Shown in pieces: positions 5,930 through 6,214 of a DNA stretch of 6,214 nucleotides (positions are counted from its first letter, which is position 1; each line of letters begins with the position of its first letter). The DNA lies in the NCBI GenBank assembly GCA_018384465.1, contig JAHAYQ010000218.1:1-6214 (forward strand). The letters run 5' to 3'. This DNA comes from Myroides sp. (GTDB lineage: Bacteria > Bacteroidota > Bacteroidia > Flavobacteriales > Flavobacteriaceae). Made by a program: the position numbers and the translations under genes. Under the pieces are notes generated by a model. It made no database searches, had not been told where the DNA came from, and worked only from the letters and a program-made list of their open reading frames with translations.

Positions 5930-6214
5930 TTACTTTTTAAAACAATCAATTATTTTATACGCTATCCTTAGTGCTTCTGTTCCGTCTTCTAATGTTACAA
6001 TTGGAGTTGTATCATTATTTATAGCATCGGCAAAAGTTTCTAATTCTTCTAAAATAGCGTTGTTTGAATCCACTTTTGGATTGTCAAAATAAATCTGTTT
6101 TTTAACGCCTTCTGCATTTTGAAGGATTAAATCAAAATCACCAGGAACCTCTGGCGCATCTTTCATTTTTACAACCTCACAGATTTTGTCTAAATAATCA
6201 ACTGAAATATACGC
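5930..6214 (-). CDS. Gfo/Idh/MocA-type oxidoreductase, C-terminal 94 residues only
   Basis: The frame is open from the right edge to TAA at 5930-5932, so this is the 3-prime end of a longer gene whose N-terminal NAD(P)-binding Rossmann domain lies outside. The visible part starts AYISVDYLDKICEVVK and continues through MKDAPEVPGDFDLIL. The Met at 6166-6164 is internal, not a start. The closing stretch, with NNAILEELETFADAIN and VTLEDGTEALRIAYKIID, is the usual C-terminal helix region of Gfo/Idh/MocA dehydrogenases, where the DG(xx)AL segment packs near the end of the fold. The substrate is unknown; family members act on sugars, inositols, biliverdin and others. It is followed 3 bases later by the nuclease gene, and I infer that it and hbd were originally neighbours. 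Confidence 0.8.
   Translation of the reverse strand, partial: AYISVDYLDKICEVVKMKDAPEVPGDFDLILQNAEGVKKQIYFDNPKVDSNNAILEELETFADAINNDTTPIVTLEDGTEALRIAYKIIDCFKK

Noticed and set aside
5930..6166. Stand-alone 78-residue gene starting at 6166
   Set aside because: The frame continues upstream to the window edge with family-like sequence, so this is the end of a longer oxidoreductase.

Overview
The window looks like chromosome from a low-GC member of the Bacteroidota, most likely the Flavobacteriaceae. The evidence is the AT-rich composition, start codons preceded by A/T-rich sequence with no Shine-Dalgarno motif, a match to the Bacteroidota promoter pattern (TTTG, spacer, TAnnTTTG), and protein families whose local motif spellings are typical of flavobacteria. 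The genus cannot be fixed from the sequence alone.

All six genes lie on the minus strand. Read in the direction of transcription (right to left) they are: the C-terminal end of a Gfo/Idh/MocA oxidoreductase (cut by the right edge), a DUF1016/PDDEXK (YhcG-type) nuclease, 3-hydroxybutyryl-CoA dehydrogenase, a DUF1015 protein, the YggS-family PLP-binding protein, a 377-base gene-free stretch, and a TonB-dependent outer-membrane receptor (cut by the left edge). The first five are packed with gaps of 3, 7, 51 and 2 bases, so they are probably one transcription unit. The only wide gap among them (3979-4029) holds a perfect 13-bp stem hairpin.

The 1713-2089 stretch separates this unit from the receptor. 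It holds a weak AT-rich terminator-like hairpin, a good candidate promoter for the receptor, and an unusual number of short palindromes and recurring ACATAG words. It may encode a long structured leader of about 275 bases.

Functionally, most of the unit looks like core metabolism: acyl-CoA redox chemistry, PLP homeostasis and an uncharacterised DUF1015 protein. The nuclease is the odd member. It belongs to a family associated with mobile DNA and restriction loci, and it appears slipped between two metabolic genes. I see no CRISPR array, tRNA, rRNA, insertion sequence or complete defence system. The points most worth a second look are the nuclease position, the intercistronic hairpin and the palindrome-rich receptor leader.
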